Below are positions 1 to 9,035 of a stretch of 64,000 nt of DNA, piece by piece (positions within the stretch are counted from its first letter, which is position 1; the number at the start of each line of letters is the position of its first letter). A program made the position numbers and the translations under genes. The stretch comes from JBGAPH01 sp046349955 (GTDB lineage: Bacteria; Planctomycetota; Planctomycetia; Pirellulales; JBGAPH01). The stretch lies in NCBI GenBank assembly GCA_046349955.1, contig JAXMBI010000029.1, positions 1 through 64,000 of the forward strand, written 5' to 3'. Under the pieces are notes generated by a model. It did no database searches. It saw only the letters and a program-made list of their open reading frames with translations, and had not been told where the DNA came from.

Positions 1-344
1 TGGTGAACGCCCTGGCCCGCGGCGCACTGCGGCTGCCGGTGCGCGACACGAGCGGCGCGTTTCGCGCCTATCGCACCGACCTGCTGCGGCGCGTCGACTT
101 GAGCCAGGTCCGCTCGCGGGGCTATTCTTTCGAAGAAGAAATCCTCTGGCTGCTCAAGCGAGCCGGCGCCCGCTTCCAGGAGATTCCGATCACGTTCGTC
201 GACCGCCGGTTTGGGCAATCGAAGATCAACCTCCGCGAAGCCTTTGCCGCGTTGGGCATGATTCTGCGGTTGGGAATGCGGGAATGGTGCGGAGGCGGCG
301 CGCCGCGCGTGGCCAAAGCGCCGCAGGGCCCGACGGCGGGCTAG
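1..344 (+). CDS. Polyprenol-phosphate mannosyltransferase-like glycosyltransferase (GT2), C-terminal part
   Basis: The gene enters from the left edge; only about 113 C-terminal residues are visible and the true start lies outside the window. The visible part matches the end of the DPM1-like GT2 family, which transfers a hexose from a nucleotide sugar to a polyprenyl phosphate. Seen: the segment RDTSGAFRAYR, followed by GYSFEEEIL and then FVDRRFGQSKIN, which in this family closes the catalytic domain (the RxxGxSK-type motif). No C-terminal membrane helices follow, so this is the short soluble or peripheral form. The nearest neighbour downstream is phosphofructokinase, 179 bases away, with no sign of coupling. 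Family assignment is good; the exact sugar and lipid are not knowable from this fragment. Confidence 0.82.
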   Translation, partial: VNALARGALRLPVRDTSGAFRAYRTDLLRRVDLSQVRSRGYSFEEEILWLLKRAGARFQEIPITFVDRRFGQSKINLREAFAALGMILRLGMREWCGGGAPRVAKAPQGPTAG

Positions 345-523
345 CATTAGCCCGACTGATTCAGCAGGCGCCGGTCATGAGCGAGCAAGCTTCGCCGCCT
401 CTGGCCAAGCCCGTCTCTCGCCTCGTATAGTGAACTTCAGCGTACATTGATGGCGTTCGTCCAGCCGGCGGATCCGGGCGCACGCGCAGAGGATCGTTTT
501 CTGCGAGGAACAAGGGCGCCAGC

Positions 524-1702
524 ATGGCTACTGCCAGCAATAAGCGGATCGGGGTGTTGACGAGCGGCGGGGACTGTCCGGGGCTGAACGCCGTGATCCG
601 CGGCGTGGTGAAGAGCGCCTCGCAAGCCGGCTACGAATGCGTCGGCTTCTTCAAAGGCTACGAGGGACTCGTCGACCCCGTCAGCTATGTCCCGCTCAAC
701 TACAAGAACACCTCGGGCATTCTGACCCAGGGCGGCACGATTCTAGGCTCGACGAACAAGGGCCGATTCGGCGCCAAAAGCGGCGTCGACGATCGCATTC
801 TCATCGAGCCCGACCTGCTCGAGGCGGTGCAAACCACGGTTCGCCAGCTCAACTTGTCGGGGTTGATTTGCATCGGCGGCGACGGAAGCCTGGCGGTCGC
901 GCAGCAGTTCCATGAACATGGCATCCCTGTCGTCGGCGTGCCGAAAACGATCGACAACGACCTTTCGGCCACGGCCTATACGTTCGGCTTCGACAGCGCG
1001 GTCACCTGCGCCACCGACGCCCTCGACCGCTTGCATACCACGGCCGCCAGCCACGAGCGGATCATGGTGCTCGAGGTCATGGGCCGCCACGCCGGCTGGA
1101 TCGCGCTCCACGCCGGCATCGCCGGCGGCGGCGACGTGATCTTGATCCCCGAAATCGCCTGGAAGTTCGAGCACGTCTGCCACAAGGTGCTCGACCGAGA
1201 AAGCCAAGGCAAGAAGTTCACCCTGATCGTCGTGGCCGAGGGCGCCTGCCTGCCTGACGGCGAGATGGTTGGCACCGACCGCAAGTCGGAGGGCCGGCAA
1301 ATGCGGCTGGGCGGCATCGGCCCGCTCGTGGCGGCCGAGATCGAGCGGCGTTTGCACCGCGAGGCCCGCTGCGTGGTCCTGGGCCACCTGCAGCGCGGCG
1401 GCCCGCCAACGACGTTCGACCGCGTGCTGGCCACGCAGTTCGGCGCCCATGCGGTGAGGCTCGTCGTGCAAGGACGCTTCGGCGAAATGATCTGCTGCGT
1501 GCCGCCGCGAATGGAGAGCGTACCCATCAGCCAGGCGATCCACCGACTCTCGCAGGTCGACCCCAACGGCGACGCAGTGCAGGCCGCCCGCGCCCTGGGC
1601 ATCAACTTCGGCGACTGCGAAGCAACCGCCAGCCCGTTCCTGGTGAAGCAGGCGCTGGAAGAGGCGCCGCCGGTGAACGGGCAGCCGGTGGGTGTCGCCT
1701 AG
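524..1702 (+). CDS. pfkA: 6-phosphofructokinase
   Basis: A 392-residue enzyme of the phosphofructokinase family, phosphorylating fructose 6-phosphate in glycolysis. Seen in order: N-terminal GVLTSGGDCPGLNAVIRG phosphate-binding loop, LTQGGTILGS, IGGDGS, the catalytic PKTIDND motif, and MGRHAGWIA. The residue after GGD is Gly, as in ATP-dependent enzymes, whereas the residue before TIDND is Lys, as in PPi-dependent enzymes. The Gly/Lys combination is known in some ATP-dependent members that descend from the PPi-type branch, so ATP is the more likely donor, but this is inference. The ATG at 524 is preceded by AGGAACAAGGG-like purines. Length is slightly above the short bacterial form of about 320 residues. 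A small inverted repeat lies just downstream, before xylulokinase. Confidence 0.93.
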   Translation: MATASNKRIGVLTSGGDCPGLNAVIRGVVKSASQAGYECVGFFKGYEGLVDPVSYVPLNYKNTSGILTQGGTILGSTNKGRFGAKSGVDDRILIEPDLLEAVQTTVRQLNLSGLICIGGDGSLAVAQQFHEHGIPVVGVPKTIDNDLSATAYTFGFDSAVTCATDALDRLHTTAASHERIMVLEVMGRHAGWIALHAGIAGGGDVILIPEIAWKFEHVCHKVLDRESQGKKFTLIVVAEGACLPDGEMVGTDRKSEGRQMRLGGIGPLVAAEIERRLHREARCVVLGHLQRGGPPTTFDRVLATQFGAHAVRLVVQGRFGEMICCVPPRMESVPISQAIHRLSQVDPNGDAVQAARALGINFGDCEATASPFLVKQALEEAPPVNGQPVGVA

Positions 1703-1735
1703 GGACGCTTGCTCGGCGGCCATCTCGGCGCATAG

Positions 1736-1756
1736 CCCAGGGATTCTAGCCCTGGG
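1736..1756. terminator. Small inverted repeat between pfkA and xylB
   Basis: CCCAGGG (1736-1742) and CCCTGGG (1750-1756) form a 7-bp stem with a 7-nt loop, 34 bases after the pfkA stop. There is no clear T-run, so it is at most a weak terminator or mRNA-stabilising hairpin. Confidence 0.25.
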
Positions 1757-1881
1757 TCTTGGAGGGACTTCTCGTCTTGAGGGAGTTCCCCCGAGTTGCC
1801 CGCCCCTGCGCCGGCTGGCTACAATCCGCCGATCCTGCTCCTCGGCCTCGCACCCCACACCTTCGCGGCTCCCCCTCACGC

Positions 1882-3414
1882 ATGAGCGTCTTCCTCGGCA
1901 TCGACATCGGCACCTCGGGCACCAAAACGCTGGCGATCGACGAGGCCGGCAAAATCCTGGCCGAGGCCACCGAGCTCTACCCCTGTTATCACCCCAAGCC
2001 GCTCTGGAGCGAGCAGGACCCCGAGGATTGGTGGCAGGCCACGATCAAGACCGTGCGCAAGGTGCTCAAGGCCGCTAAGCTCAAGCCGGCAGACGTGAAG
2101 TCGATCGGGCTCTCGGGGCAGATGCACGGCTCGGTCTTCCTCGACGCGCAGAACAAGGTCATCCGCCCCGCGCTCCTCTGGAACGACCAGCGGACCGCCG
2201 CCGAATGCGCCGAAATCGAAAAGGCTGCCGGCGGACGCCGCAAGCTGATCAAGCTGGTCGCCAACCCCGCGCTCACCGGCTTCACCGCGCCCAAGATCCT
2301 CTGGCTGCGGAACCATGAGCCCAAGAACTTCGCCGCGCTGCGCAAGGTGCTGCTCCCCAAGGACGATATTCGCCGCCGGCTGACGGGCGAGTTCGCCACC
2401 GACGTGAGCGACGCCTCCGGCATGCTGCTGCTCGACGTGGTGAAGCGCACCTGGTCGAAGCCGCTGCTCGCAAAGCTCGAGCTCGATCCGGCGCTCTTCG
2501 CCCAGTGCTACGAGTCGGAAGAGGTGACCGGCAAGCTCACGCCGGAGGCCGCCAAGACGCTCGGCCTCACGACCGATTGCGTCGTGGTGGGCGGGGCCGG
2601 CGACTGCGCGGCGGGGGCCGTCGGCAACGGCATCGTCTCGCGCGGCAGCCTGTCGACCTCGATCGGCACTTCGGGCATCATGTTCGTCCATAGCGACGAA
2701 GTGCAAATCGACCCCGAAGGCCGGCTGCACACCTTCTGCCACGCTGTGCATGGCAAGTGGCACATGATGGGCGTCAGCCTGTCGGGCGGCGGCTCGCTGC
2801 AGTGGTTCCGCAACCAGCTTTGCCAGGCCGACGCCGCGGCCGCCAAGAAGGCCAAGACCGATGTCTATGATCTGCTCGCGCAAGAAGCCGCGGCGGTGAA
2901 GCCAGGCAGCGAAGGGCTGTTCTTCCTCCCCTACCTGGCCGGCGAGCGCACGCCCCACGCCGACCCCGACGCCCGCGCCTGCTTCATTGGCCTGACGCTC
3001 GCCCATACCCGCGGGCACATGACCCGCGCGGTGATGGAAGGGGTGGCCTACGCGATGCGCGACAGCCTGGCGATCATTCGCGAGCTCGGAGTGCCGGTAA
3101 AGCAGATCCGCGCCTCAGGCGGCGGTTCGAAGAGCCAGCTCTGGCGGCAGATCCAGGCCGACATGTTCGGCCAGCCGGCCTGCACGATCAACGCCGAGCA
3201 AGGCCCGGCCTACGGCGTGGCGCTCTTGGCGGCGGTGGGGGCGGGGGCCTACAAGTCGATCGAAGAAGCCTGCGGGGCGACGATCAAGGTGGTGAAGGAG
3301 ACGCCGGTGGTGGCTTCGGCCAAGAAGCACTACGACCGCGGCTTCCCGATCTACCAGGGGCTTTATCAGTCGCTCAAGGGGCGGTTCAAGGAGATTGCGG
3401 CGCTCGAGGCGTAG
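1882..3414 (+). CDS. xylB: Xylulokinase (FGGY carbohydrate kinase)
   Basis: A 510-residue FGGY-family kinase that phosphorylates D-xylulose to xylulose 5-phosphate, feeding the pentose phosphate pathway. Seen: the N-terminal ATP-binding GIDIGTSGTKT motif, the xylulokinase-typical SGQMHG and ALLWNDQR segments, GGAGDCAAGAVGNG in the second domain and the C-terminal ASGGGSKSQLWRQIQAD motif. The frame stays open upstream to 1759, but the family N-terminus fits the ATG at 1882 exactly (MSVFLGIDIG), so the longer version is rejected. The 3' end overlaps the convergent small membrane-protein gene on the other strand by 29 bases. No other pentose-utilisation gene (xylA or transporter) is visible beside it. 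Confidence 0.93.
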   Translation: MSVFLGIDIGTSGTKTLAIDEAGKILAEATELYPCYHPKPLWSEQDPEDWWQATIKTVRKVLKAAKLKPADVKSIGLSGQMHGSVFLDAQNKVIRPALLWNDQRTAAECAEIEKAAGGRRKLIKLVANPALTGFTAPKILWLRNHEPKNFAALRKVLLPKDDIRRRLTGEFATDVSDASGMLLLDVVKRTWSKPLLAKLELDPALFAQCYESEEVTGKLTPEAAKTLGLTTDCVVVGGAGDCAAGAVGNGIVSRGSLSTSIGTSGIMFVHSDEVQIDPEGRLHTFCHAVHGKWHMMGVSLSGGGSLQWFRNQLCQADAAAAKKAKTDVYDLLAQEAAAVKPGSEGLFFLPYLAGERTPHADPDARACFIGLTLAHTRGHMTRAVMEGVAYAMRDSLAIIRELGVPVKQIRASGGGSKSQLWRQIQADMFGQPACTINAEQGPAYGVALLAAVGAGAYKSIEEACGATIKVVKETPVVASAKKHYDRGFPIYQGLYQSLKGRFKEIAALEA

Positions 3415-3799
3415 TGGGCGATTGCGCGGCGGGCGGATGGCTCTTGGCGGATTCCGGCATAGCCTGCCGGGGCGTCGGCAGGATCAGGCCGTCGACCTTC
3501 GGACTCGTCGACTCCACGCCGGCGGGGGCCCTCCGCGTACTTACCGGCAGCCTTCCCAGTGCGAGCGAGGCGCCGAGGGCGATGGCGCCGAGCGAAACGA
3601 AGCCTGCAAACGCGATGGTGATCCAGTAGTCGACTGGCTGCTGCTGCCGGTCGAACACCAGACTGCGCGGGAGCTGCACTTTTCCGGAACGAAGGTGCCC
3701 CAAGATTGCAAGCCAGAAGAACGCCGCTACGACCATGAACGCGCCGCCGAACACGACGCGGACAATTCCCGGCAGAAGCGGGTTCGCGATGACGTCCAC
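3386..3799 (-). CDS. Small two-helix membrane protein downstream of the DUF1559 gene
   Basis: About 137 residues, no family recognised. It starts at a GTG at 3799, 11 bases after the stop of the DUF1559 gene, with AGGCGGGG as a plausible ribosome-binding site; this close spacing suggests co-transcription with it. Two hydrophobic segments are visible (around residues 12-34 and 58-80: GIVRVVFGGAFMVVAAFFWL and ITIAFAGFVSLGAIALGASL), followed by a Pro/Ser/Ala-rich tail of about 55 residues that is probably disordered. A small membrane gene after a DUF1559 gene is a common planctomycete arrangement (established association), but its function is unknown. The 3' end overlaps xylB by 29 bases. Confidence 0.6.
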   Translation of the reverse strand: MDVIANPLLPGIVRVVFGGAFMVVAAFFWLAILGHLRSGKVQLPRSLVFDRQQQPVDYWITIAFAGFVSLGAIALGASLALGRLPVSTRRAPAGVESTSPKVDGLILPTPRQAMPESAKSHPPAAQSPTTPRAPQSP

Positions 3800-3810
3800 C
3801 GCGCCCCGCC

Positions 3811-4854
3811 TTACTTGTTGAACATGCCGTCGTTGAGCGTGGTGTTCTGCACGGCGTTGATGAACTGCGGCGGGCCGGTGAGCGACTTCTGGCCGGGGTC
3901 CCACGCCTGACGCCCATTCGGCGTCATGATCAGGATATAGACTAAGTAGTCCATCTCATCGGACAGAAACCGAGTGCTGCCGTCGGCCATGGTCGCGTTT
4001 ACGCCCCCCGAGTGATTGGCGGAGGGACGGACGAAGTCGAAGCCTTGGGCCACGTCGCCCCCTTCGTCTTTGCGGCCGTTGATCTTCTGGGCGTCGCTGG
4101 GGGTTAGGGTCGGCATCCAGATCATGCCAAGCCGGGCTTCCATCATCGGGAACTGCTGAAAGGGATCGGCGGCGGGCACGTCCAACCCGCACCACATCGA
4201 CGCCTGCACGTTTTCCGAAAGCAGCAGCGTCGTCGTTGCGCCGTCCCAGCGGGCCAGATCGCTGATGCGCACCGTCGACGCATTGCGCAAGGCCAGGGTT
4301 GCACTAGCCTTGGCCGGCTCGTTGGCGAACACATAGTGATCGTGGAACACGCCATTGGCCGGCCAGTCGAAGGGAATGGCCGTACTGTTGGTCCGCTTGT
4401 CCATCCGGCCCGTGTTGGCCACATAGCTCGTGACGCTGCTGCCAAAGTTCGACGGCGGGTCGCTCGGACAAACGGCGATCTCCAGATAGTTGCCGCCCAG
4501 AGCTTTCTTCAAATTGGGCTCTCCGGAGGCCGGCAACGACTTGACGATCGCATCGTACAGGTCTTGGCGGCTGAGTTGGGGCAGGATCACCGCCATCCAG
4601 CTCATGTTGATGAAGCCCGTGTTCTGCCCCTGCCGAGGGACGGCGTTGGCGTAGCCAGGCAGTTTGTCCTTGTTCGTGGCGTACTGCGTGAGCGCGTTGC
4701 CGATGTTCCGCTGGTTGTTCATGCAGGTGGCGCGGCGGGCCGACTCGCGGGCGGCGCCGATGGCCGGCAGGAGCAGGGCCACGAGCATGCCGATGATCAC
4801 GATCACCACCAGCAACTCGACCAGCGTAAACCCGTTGTGCTTGCGCTCCACCAT
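3811..4854 (-). CDS. DUF1559 protein with type IV prepilin-like N-terminus
   Basis: A 347-residue member of the DUF1559 (SBP_bac_10-like) family that is massively expanded in planctomycetes. Residues 8-30 carry a class III prepilin signal, GFTLVELLVVIVIIGML, cut between G and F by prepilin peptidase, followed by a long hydrophobic helix as in pseudopilins. The C-terminal half has the family H-x9-DG signature, here NHSGGVNATMADGSTRF. The ATG at 4854 is chosen because AGGAG lies 8 bases upstream (4863-4867); an in-frame TTG at 4872 would give six extra residues. The protein is likely inner-membrane anchored or assembled into a pseudopilus, but the cellular role of the family is not established. 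Confidence 0.9.
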   Translation of the reverse strand: MVERKHNGFTLVELLVVIVIIGMLVALLLPAIGAARESARRATCMNNQRNIGNALTQYATNKDKLPGYANAVPRQGQNTGFINMSWMAVILPQLSRQDLYDAIVKSLPASGEPNLKKALGGNYLEIAVCPSDPPSNFGSSVTSYVANTGRMDKRTNSTAIPFDWPANGVFHDHYVFANEPAKASATLALRNASTVRISDLARWDGATTTLLLSENVQASMWCGLDVPAADPFQQFPMMEARLGMIWMPTLTPSDAQKINGRKDEGGDVAQGFDFVRPSANHSGGVNATMADGSTRFLSDEMDYLVYILIMTPNGRQAWDPGQKSLTGPPQFINAVQNTTLNDGMFNK

Positions 4855-5561
4855 CGCCCGAACTCCTCGCAAAGATTAGACCCGCGGCCCGCTCCGGCCC
4901 CCGCCCTGCATTATCTGCGAGGTTGGCGAAAGTTGCCAGTGATTTTCCTTTTCGCCGCGGTCCGACGCGCTGCCGTAGAGGGATCGAGACGTCGGAAACC
5001 GCGGGCGGGGGAGGAGCTCGCCAACGGCTGGCCTCGCTCGACGGGGTCGGCCGGCTAACGCCGGCCGCTCGCCGGCACGCTCTCGAGAGACCCCTTCGAG
5101 CATCCCCCATCGGGACCAGATACGCTGCTTTTTCACCACAACGGCGTGGCAAATGGTCGACGCCCCACGCCGGCTCGGCCGACTCGACCAAGCCCGAACG
5201 CAGGCCCAACCGGCCTATAACCCGCGCGGGCCCTACAGCCGCACGAGGGAGCGGGCAAAGTCTGCGGCGGGCACTCACTTTGCAAGAAGTGTCGCACCCA
5301 CCCAGGGGCAACCAGGGCAATTCGGGCACTACGCAAGGGGCAACCGCGTTAGCCTGGGAAAGCATGGAAAGGGTTTACGGGGCAAGGGGAAACGCCCCGG
5401 AGAATGCGAGCGCCGCGAGCCGCCCGTTTGTTGAAAGGCGGGGGGCAAACCGGTATCTTGCAGACTGAGGCGCATGAATCGAGCGCGTCGATTGTGACTG
5501 GGCGGCAGGGATTGCCGACCCGCTGTCCGCCCAGGCAGCCGGCACACCTAGATTGACATCC
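4855..5561. other. Non-coding gap upstream of the DUF1559 gene and the polysaccharide cluster
   Basis: About 700 bases between divergently transcribed genes. The open frames here are Arg/Pro-rich shadow translations with no recognisable protein features and no good ribosome-binding sites. It must hold the promoters for both flanking units, but I could not identify convincing -35/-10 boxes. A short GCCGGC-taac-GCCGGC inverted repeat lies near 5052-5067. Confidence 0.5.
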
Positions 5562-7541
5562 ATGAATAAGCGGTTCATTTTGCGTCGCCTCTCGAAGCGG
5601 TCGTTTCTCGTACTGCTCGTCCACGCGCTGGCGTTCACGCTGGCGTATTGGTCTGCCTATGGGATTCGCTTCGATCTCCGCATTCCGGGCCAGTATTGGC
5701 AGCTCTTGTTGCTCACGCTGCCGGCCGTGCTGACGGTCAAACTGGCCACGTTCTACTACCTGGGGCACTGCCACACGAGTTGGCGGTACGTCACATTTTC
5801 CGACCTGGCGGCCCTGCTCAAAGCCTCGACCCTGTCGACGCTGTTCATCCTGGCGATGGAGGCCGTCCTTCATCAGCTCGGCATGCTGCAGTTGTTCGTG
5901 CCGGCGGTCATCATGTTCCTCGATCTGGTGATGACGATCTTGGTCATCGGCGGGTTGCGGGCGGTGGCCCGGCTGTCGCGCGAAGAGGTGCGGCCCTGGT
6001 TCTTCCGCAAGGGCTACCGCAAGGCGCTGATCGTGGGGGCCAATTCCGCGGGCGAAATGCTGGCCCGCCACCTGCAGCTCGACGAGCGGCTGAACTACCT
6101 GGTGGTCGGCTTCCTGGACGAAGATAGATCGCGTCACGGCTCGATGCTGGCCCGCATTCCGGTGCTCGGCGACCCGGCGCACACGCCGCGAATCTGCGCC
6201 GCCTGGGGCGTCGACGACGTGCTCGTGATCTCCGGCTCGCTGGCCGGCAAAGAGCTCCGCGAATTGATGGACGGCTGCGCCGAAGTCGGCGCCGACCTCA
6301 AGGTCATTCCCGGCATCGACGAGCTGTTGGCCGGCGACTATGCGATCCAGATTCGCGACGTCGACATCAACGACTTGCTCCGCCGCGAACCGGTGAAGCT
6401 CAGCGACGAGGCAATCCGCCACCTGGTGAGCGACCGCACCGTAATGGTCACCGGCGCCGGCGGCAGCATCGGCTCCGAAATCTGCCGCCAGGTGCTGCGG
6501 TTCAATCCCAAGACCTTGCTGCTGGTGGAGCGGGCGGAGAACAGCCTGTTCTTCATCGAGCAAGAGCTGCGGGGCCTGCGCACCGAAACGCGGCTGGTCC
6601 CCTGCATCGCCGACATCACCGACGCCCCGCGGATCGAACAGCTCTTCGCCACCCACCGTCCGGATGTCGTGTTCCACGCCGCCGCGCACAAGCATGTGCC
6701 GATGATGGAGAATAACCCGGGCGAAGCGGTGAAGAACAACGTGCTCGGCACGAAGCGCCTGGCCGAGCTGGCCGACCGCTACGGAGTGAACGAATTCGTG
6801 ATGATCTCGACCGACAAGGCCGTGAACCCCACGAGCGTCATGGGGGTCAGCAAGCAGTTGGCCGAGCGCTACATCCACGCCTTCTCGGAGATCGCCACCA
6901 CGAAGTTCGTGGTCGTGCGGTTCGGCAACGTGCTGGCCTCCAACGGCAGCGTGGTGCCTATCTTCCAGGAGCAAATCCGCCGCGGCGGCCCGATTACGGT
7001 CACTCACCCGGAGATCGAGCGCTACTTCATGACCATTCCCGAGGCGGCCCAGCTCGTGCTGCAGGCGGCTTCGATGGGCAAGGGGGGCGAGATCTTCGTG
7101 CTCGACATGGGCGAGCCGGTGCGGATCGTCGACCTGGCCCGCGACCTGGTGCGGCTCTCGGGCCTGCGGTCGGACGACATCGAAATCGTGTTCACGGGGC
7201 TGCGGCCGGGCGAAAAGCTCTACGAGGAGCTGTACTTCGACGAAGAGCAGCGCCTGCCGACTCCGCATCCCAAGCTCTCCGTGGCTTACCACCGGCCCTA
7301 CAACCTGGCCGAAGTGCGGTTCGCCATCGACGAACTGGCCCAGCTCGCCCACGCCACGGGGGACGAACTGCGGCGGAAGATCAAAGAGCTCGTGCCAGAA
7401 TATATGCCGCCTGAAGCGCTGCCAGCCAGCGGCTGGTCGGCCGCGGCGGCCGAGGCCCGCGGCGAGCAGGCCGAAATGCCTGACGTGGTGCCGCTCGAGG
7501 CCCGCAAGGCGGCTCGGGCCGCCATGGACCGCTCCGCCTAA
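5562..7541 (+). CDS. Membrane-bound nucleotide-sugar 4,6-dehydratase (WbpM/PglF/CapD family)
   Basis: A 659-residue polysaccharide biosynthesis protein. N-terminal about 140 residues contain four hydrophobic helices; a CoA-binding-like Rossmann domain follows (VGANSAGEMLARHL), then the extended SDR domain with NAD-binding VTGAGGSIGSEI, the AAAHKHVP motif, and STDKAVNPTSVMGVSK. In that last motif the usual catalytic Tyr of YxxxK is Met, the hallmark of UDP-GlcNAc 4,6-dehydratases such as WbpM and PglF. It should convert UDP-GlcNAc to UDP-4-keto-6-deoxy-GlcNAc on the cytoplasmic face. It opens an unidirectional polysaccharide cluster; the aminotransferase 228 bases downstream is the logical next enzyme. 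ATG 5562 is preferred over an in-frame TTG at 5553. Substrate assignment is by family. Confidence 0.93.
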   Translation: MNKRFILRRLSKRSFLVLLVHALAFTLAYWSAYGIRFDLRIPGQYWQLLLLTLPAVLTVKLATFYYLGHCHTSWRYVTFSDLAALLKASTLSTLFILAMEAVLHQLGMLQLFVPAVIMFLDLVMTILVIGGLRAVARLSREEVRPWFFRKGYRKALIVGANSAGEMLARHLQLDERLNYLVVGFLDEDRSRHGSMLARIPVLGDPAHTPRICAAWGVDDVLVISGSLAGKELRELMDGCAEVGADLKVIPGIDELLAGDYAIQIRDVDINDLLRREPVKLSDEAIRHLVSDRTVMVTGAGGSIGSEICRQVLRFNPKTLLLVERAENSLFFIEQELRGLRTETRLVPCIADITDAPRIEQLFATHRPDVVFHAAAHKHVPMMENNPGEAVKNNVLGTKRLAELADRYGVNEFVMISTDKAVNPTSVMGVSKQLAERYIHAFSEIATTKFVVVRFGNVLASNGSVVPIFQEQIRRGGPITVTHPEIERYFMTIPEAAQLVLQAASMGKGGEIFVLDMGEPVRIVDLARDLVRLSGLRSDDIEIVFTGLRPGEKLYEELYFDEEQRLPTPHPKLSVAYHRPYNLAEVRFAIDELAQLAHATGDELRRKIKELVPEYMPPEALPASGWSAAAAEARGEQAEMPDVVPLEARKAARAAMDRSA

Positions 7542-7768
7542 AGGAACGCCTTTCGGGCAGTAAACCAAGGGGTAGACTTTTCTTAGCAAGCTTGGGGGCG
7601 GCTAAGGCCTTGCAGGAGGCCAGGCCGACCCCTCGGCGGACGACCGCCGTATGCACACCTGGGGCGACCGCCAATCCCGCATTTAGGGGCTCAGGACCTT
7701 CCACTGCGAAGCCCTGCGGCAATCTCATCTCCATCACCAGTTAGCGACCGCGTTTCGAGGAGCCTTCT

Positions 7769-8977
7769 TTGAGCCACGACGTGCCAGCCATTCTGGGCGG
7801 GTCGCCCCGCTTCGAGCGCCCCATTCCTTTCGTTCGCCCTACCTTGCCGAGCTTCGACCAGGTGGCCGACGAGTTGCGCTCGATCATTTCGAGCGGCCTG
7901 CTCACCAAGGGGAGCCGCCTGCGGCAGTTCGAGGAAGCGGTGGCCGCGCACCTGGGCGTGCAACACGCCGTGGCCGTGTCGAGCTGCACCACGGGGCTGA
8001 TGCTGAGCTACCAGGGCCTGGGGCTCACCGGCGAGGTCATCGTACCGAGCTTCACCTTCATGGCCACGGTCAGCGCCCTGGTGTGGAACCGGCTGACGCC
8101 GGTCTACGTGGACGTCGACTTCGACAGCACGAACATCGATCCGGCCGTGATCGAGCGGGCGATTACGCCGCGGACCTCGGCGATCGTCGGTGTCCATAAC
8201 TTCGGCAACCCCGCGCCGATCGCGGAGCTCGAAGAGATCGCCCGCCGCCACAAGCTCAAGCTCGTGTTCGACGCCGCCCACGGCTTCGGCACGCTTTACC
8301 AAGGCCAGCCGGTTGGCGGCCAGGGTGATGCCCACTGCTTCAGCATGAGCCCGACCAAGCTGCTCGTGGCTGGCGAAGGGGGCATCGTGTCCACCAATGA
8401 CGACGCCTTGGCCCAGCACATCCGCCTGGGCCGCGAGTACGGCAACGACGGAACCTACGACAGCGCCTTCGCAGGCATGAACGCTCGGATGCCAGAGATC
8501 AGCGCCCTGATGGGCCTGCACGGCCTGCCGCTGCTGGAAGGCACGGCCCGCTTTCGCAACGAAGTGGCCAAGAAATACCGCGCGGGGCTGGAAAGCCTGC
8601 CCGGTCTGCACTTCCAGGAGATTCGCCCGGGGGACCGCTCGTCGTACAAGGACTTTTCGATCGTCGTCGAGGCCGACGCCTTTGGCCTGACCCGGGACGA
8701 GTTGGCCCTGGCCCTGCGGGCCGACAACGTGGATACCCGCAAATATTACGATCCGCCGGCCCATCGCCAGACCGCCTACCAACACTTCACCCAGCCGGGC
8801 CAGCAATTGCCGAACACCGAGGCGTTGGCGACGGGCAGCTTGAGCTTGCCGATCGGCGCGCAGGTGGACGACCAGGTGATTGCCGGCGTGTGCGGTGCGG
8901 TCGCGAGCATTCAAGCCCACCGGAGCGAAGTGCGGCAGCGCTTGGCCGGGCCGGTGCCGGCGGCCGCGGGCGCCTAG
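7769..8977 (+). CDS. DegT/DnrJ/EryC1-family PLP sugar aminotransferase
   Basis: A 402-residue PLP-dependent aminotransferase that would add an amino group to a keto-sugar nucleotide, most plausibly the 4-keto product of the dehydratase upstream. Seen: VSSCTTGLMLSYQGLGL (cofactor phosphate region), PSFTFMATVSALVWNRLTPVYVDVD, the Asp of LVFDAAHGFG that holds the PLP pyridine, and the Schiff-base Lys in SMSPTKLLVAGEGGIV. The start is a TTG at 7769 with GAGGAG 8 bases upstream, and the protein then matches the family from its first residues. The following flippase frame overlaps or abuts its end, indicating one operon. Which sugar is used (perosamine-, bacillosamine- or viosamine-like) cannot be decided from sequence alone. 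Confidence 0.92.
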   Translation: MSHDVPAILGGSPRFERPIPFVRPTLPSFDQVADELRSIISSGLLTKGSRLRQFEEAVAAHLGVQHAVAVSSCTTGLMLSYQGLGLTGEVIVPSFTFMATVSALVWNRLTPVYVDVDFDSTNIDPAVIERAITPRTSAIVGVHNFGNPAPIAELEEIARRHKLKLVFDAAHGFGTLYQGQPVGGQGDAHCFSMSPTKLLVAGEGGIVSTNDDALAQHIRLGREYGNDGTYDSAFAGMNARMPEISALMGLHGLPLLEGTARFRNEVAKKYRAGLESLPGLHFQEIRPGDRSSYKDFSIVVEADAFGLTRDELALALRADNVDTRKYYDPPAHRQTAYQHFTQPGQQLPNTEALATGSLSLPIGAQVDDQVIAGVCGAVASIQAHRSEVRQRLAGPVPAAAGA

Positions 8978-9035
8978 GACTGCGGAAGTCAGCGGTTTCC
9001 CTTACTCCCCTGGTCAGCCGAGTTCTCCCCCGGAC

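Noticed and set aside
4876..5139. Possible small minus-strand gene upstream of the DUF1559 gene
   Set aside because: The translation is Arg/Pro-rich with no domain and no ribosome-binding site; it probably is leader/promoter sequence.
5349..7589. Long minus-strand open frame of about 750 codons
   Set aside because: It lies antisense to the dehydratase gene. Its translation is rich in His/Arg/Glu/Gln repeats typical of antisense frames in GC-rich genes, and it has no recognisable domain.
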